NCBI GenBank assembly: GCA_003864495.1
Contig: ML133427.1
Coordinates: 2,313,247 to 2,377,246 of the forward strand
Reading direction: 5' to 3'
DNA from: Nemopilema nomurai
Lineage: Eukaryota > Cnidaria > Scyphozoa > Rhizostomeae > Rhizostomatidae
DNA length: 64,000 nucleotides
The notes below the pieces were generated by a model, which saw only the letters and a list, made by a program, of their open reading frames with translations, was not told where the DNA came from and made no database searches. This document shows, piece by piece, positions 62,301 to 64,000 of the stretch. The position numbers and the translations under genes are program-made. Every line of letters begins with the position of its first letter. Position 1 is the stretch's first letter.

Positions 62301-63931
62301 GTGCGAGGATGGCTCAGTGGTTAGAGGCGCTGACTACGGACCCAAGGGTCCGTGGTTCGAGTCCCTGGCATGACCAAACTTTCACTCAGAGTGAGGAGAG
62401 TCGCCAGCTCTCTGTAATTCCAGGCATAAGGAATCACGAGGTGTGGTCACATCGAGAGGAAGGACCAGGACACTGCTCGATAAGCTTAAGCTTCTCAGTG
62501 TCCTCAAACTACCTTCGGATGCAAGGTAGAAACAAATCAAATCAATCAAATCAGTCATGCCTTCAAAATGACTACATTTTTAAAAGGCATAACAACACAG
62601 CTGCTTAACACCAAGCGAAATACTCACATCAATCTTAGCAATGAGTAGATCCTGACCAGCGGCACTCATTCGCAGCTTCACCAACTCATTGATATCAATG
62701 CTTGCCTCGCCAAGGTTGTACGCACAATATCTGATGTTAGGAACAATCTCATCGACTCTCTGCAAGTACAGCATCCTTGTGTCATCTATAAATGCACTCG
62801 CAAGCTTTTCATATATGGTCCTTGAAAAAGAAAAAAAAATGAAAAGCAATTTAGATTTGATAATAGAAGAAGATATGTCTAGAGTATCCTTGTGTCATCT
62901 ATAAATGCACTTGCAAGCTTTTCATATATGGTCCTTGAAAAAGAAGAAAAAATGAAAAGCAACTAAGATTTGATAATAGAAGAAGATATGGCTAGAGTGG
63001 GTAAAAAATTGCAGCAAAAAGCTCTAGTGGAAGGCTTACAGACGTAGATTGCAATTTTCACAAAAGGCCTTATTACTTTTCAAGCAGATTTTCTGGAAAA
63101 AATAAAATAGTTACTCAACTACTCGGCCAACAATGATTTTCTAAACAAGCTTTTTAGAACTTGAATTTAGAACAAGTCCGAGTAACATGCAAGCATGCTT
63201 ATGTCACAACTTCAGTGCTAAAACACGGGAATGAGAAATAAACACCAATCTAGATTAATCATCTACAACACAAAATGCTATTTCCCATTTCCTCTGGAAC
63301 TCCTCTATAAAATACAAAAATAACAGCCCACATGGTGGGAAGCACATGATGTACATGGAGGCAAAGAATGGCAGACTTCTTGAAAGTCAGGGGCCTTCTT
63401 ACCTGGCATTGCCATACAGGTCAATGGCTGACTTCCAGTCTTGAAGCTCAAACCTTTGATTAGCAGTCATCCAGAACAAATAGGCCTGCATATAAAATGT
63501 TTGACTAATCAATACTAAAAATAGTTTTGAAACCGTCAAAGACAACCTTCAATGCTGGCAAAAAATCTCCCATACTTGCATTATTTACAGCTCCCAACAA
63601 TGGTCATATTTCAATCAATAGCCTCATCAGATTTTTTAAAATCTTCCTGTATCATCCAAAATCTGACTTTGCATACTTTAGAAATATTAAAATGATGAAC
63701 TCCTAAGACGGATCTAAAAATATTCCTGTCTTCACCTGTGACTCAAGTTTTGTTCTTGCATCAACTTTGTCAATTTCACACAAGGCATGAAGCTCTTCGG
63801 CATATGCAACTGCTTTCTGTAGCTTCCTAGTCATGTGAAATTTCTTCCTTGGTTCAGTGTTTGCCAGCAGTTTCAGCTCCATAGCATAGCTCCAAGAACG
63901 CTCAGCATTCATCAATGGCAGGTACAGATAT
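59312..63931 (-). CDS. SRP68: Signal recognition particle subunit SRP68 (5' end outside the window)
   Basis: SRP68 forms a heterodimer with SRP72 and binds the S domain of 7SL RNA in the particle that targets secretory ribosomes to the ER. Eight exons are seen on the minus strand: 63931-63736, 63485-63403, 62820-62628, 61921-61682, 61270-60951, 60287-60155, 59847-59719 and 59548-59312 (1531 nt, ~510 residues), all phase-consistent. The first begins one base into a codon, so upstream exons for ~100 residues lie beyond 64000. Matching blocks are NAERSWSYAMELKLLANTEP, TIYEKLASAF, VPNIRYCAYNLGE, VTWRGKTVPVK, CYYIAQSYHNVKK and VNFPPNFQPVPCKPLFFDLA. The human SRP72-binding C-terminus ends GYIKGIFG; here it ends GFVKGWLWGK. 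Confidence 0.96.
60543..60786 (-). repeat. tRNA-derived SINE, minus-strand copy in an SRP68 intron
   Basis: Its reverse complement begins GCCAGGATGGCTCAGTGGTT (A box) and carries GGTTAGAGTCC (B box, one mismatch), then a body matching the copy at 62303-62556 through the CTACCTTC...GCAAGGTAGAAA segment near the 3' end. The two copies are clearly one family and about 10-20% diverged by eye. It lies in the intron 60288-60950. Confidence 0.85.
62303..62556 (+). repeat. tRNA-derived SINE, plus-strand copy in an SRP68 intron
   Basis: The head reads GATGGCTCAGTGGTTAGAGG (A box) and GGTTCGAGTCC at 62354-62364 (B box), as in a tRNA. A ~170-bp unrelated body follows, with a 3' tail of AAATCAAATCAATCAAATCA. 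This head-body-tail layout is that of a tRNA SINE, not a tRNA gene. It is in opposite orientation to the copy at 60543-60786. It lies in the intron 61922-62627. Confidence 0.88.
62772..62997. repeat. 113-bp tandem duplication across an SRP68 exon-intron edge
   Basis: Copy 1 (62772-62884) covers the first 49 coding bases of the exon 62820-62628, its acceptor and the adjoining intron. Copy 2 (62885-62997) repeats it with a few changes. The duplicate contains an intact-looking CAAG acceptor and partial exon, followed directly by the original polypyrimidine-poor region. Confidence 0.9.
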
Positions 63932-64000
63932 CTAACAAAAAGGAATTCAAATCAATGATATACCTTTGCACATTCATTCTATTTGACTTCTATTCCCAAA

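Noticed and set aside
62303..62375. tRNA gene
   Set aside because: A and B boxes are present, but the sequence continues into a SINE body and tail, and a second dispersed copy exists.

Overview
The window is nuclear DNA of an animal, most probably a cnidarian (coral or sea anemone); the clade is inference. Genes are split by many GT-AG introns, the background is AT-rich, and diverged DNA-transposon, SINE and LINE remnants lie between and inside genes. The gene set includes an endonuclease IV-type AP endonuclease, which non-vertebrate animals keep and vertebrates lack. I saw no bacterial, viral or CRISPR features.

Layout, left to right: SNX14 5' half (minus, runs off the left edge, start at 8743); transposon-rich spacer; peroxisomal acyl-CoA thioesterase (plus, 12307-15767) with a Harbinger-type element in its intron; LYRM7 (plus, 18320-19505); SNX8 with an N-terminal EH domain (minus, 13 coding exons, 21665-33413) with a small transposase-derived spliced gene nested in one intron; a repeat-rich gap with a LINE remnant; an anoctamin/TMEM16 gene (plus, 10 coding exons, 37707-47379) with an apparent 1-nt frameshift in exon 5; endonuclease IV (plus, 49263-51172); TMEM11 (minus, 52334-55061); MOSMO (minus, 56315-57737); and SRP68 (minus, 59312 to beyond the right edge), whose introns carry two oppositely oriented tRNA-derived SINEs and a tandem duplication over an exon edge.

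The host genes are independent housekeeping and membrane-biology genes: lipid and endosome biology (SNX14, SNX8, thioesterase, anoctamin), mitochondria (LYRM7, TMEM11), Hedgehog signalling (MOSMO), protein targeting (SRP68) and DNA repair (endonuclease IV). They form no operon or pathway cluster. Exon models were built by hand from homology, splice sites and reading phase. Every junction keeps phase except two: the anoctamin frameshift, and one unresolved SNX14 junction that a 7-nt microexon would fix.

I found no obviously new multi-gene system. The points most worth checking are the anoctamin frameshift, a lost acidic Ca2+-site residue in the same protein, the EH-PX-BAR architecture of SNX8, the nested transposase-derived gene, the SKL-tailed thioesterase, and the transposon families with intact ends.
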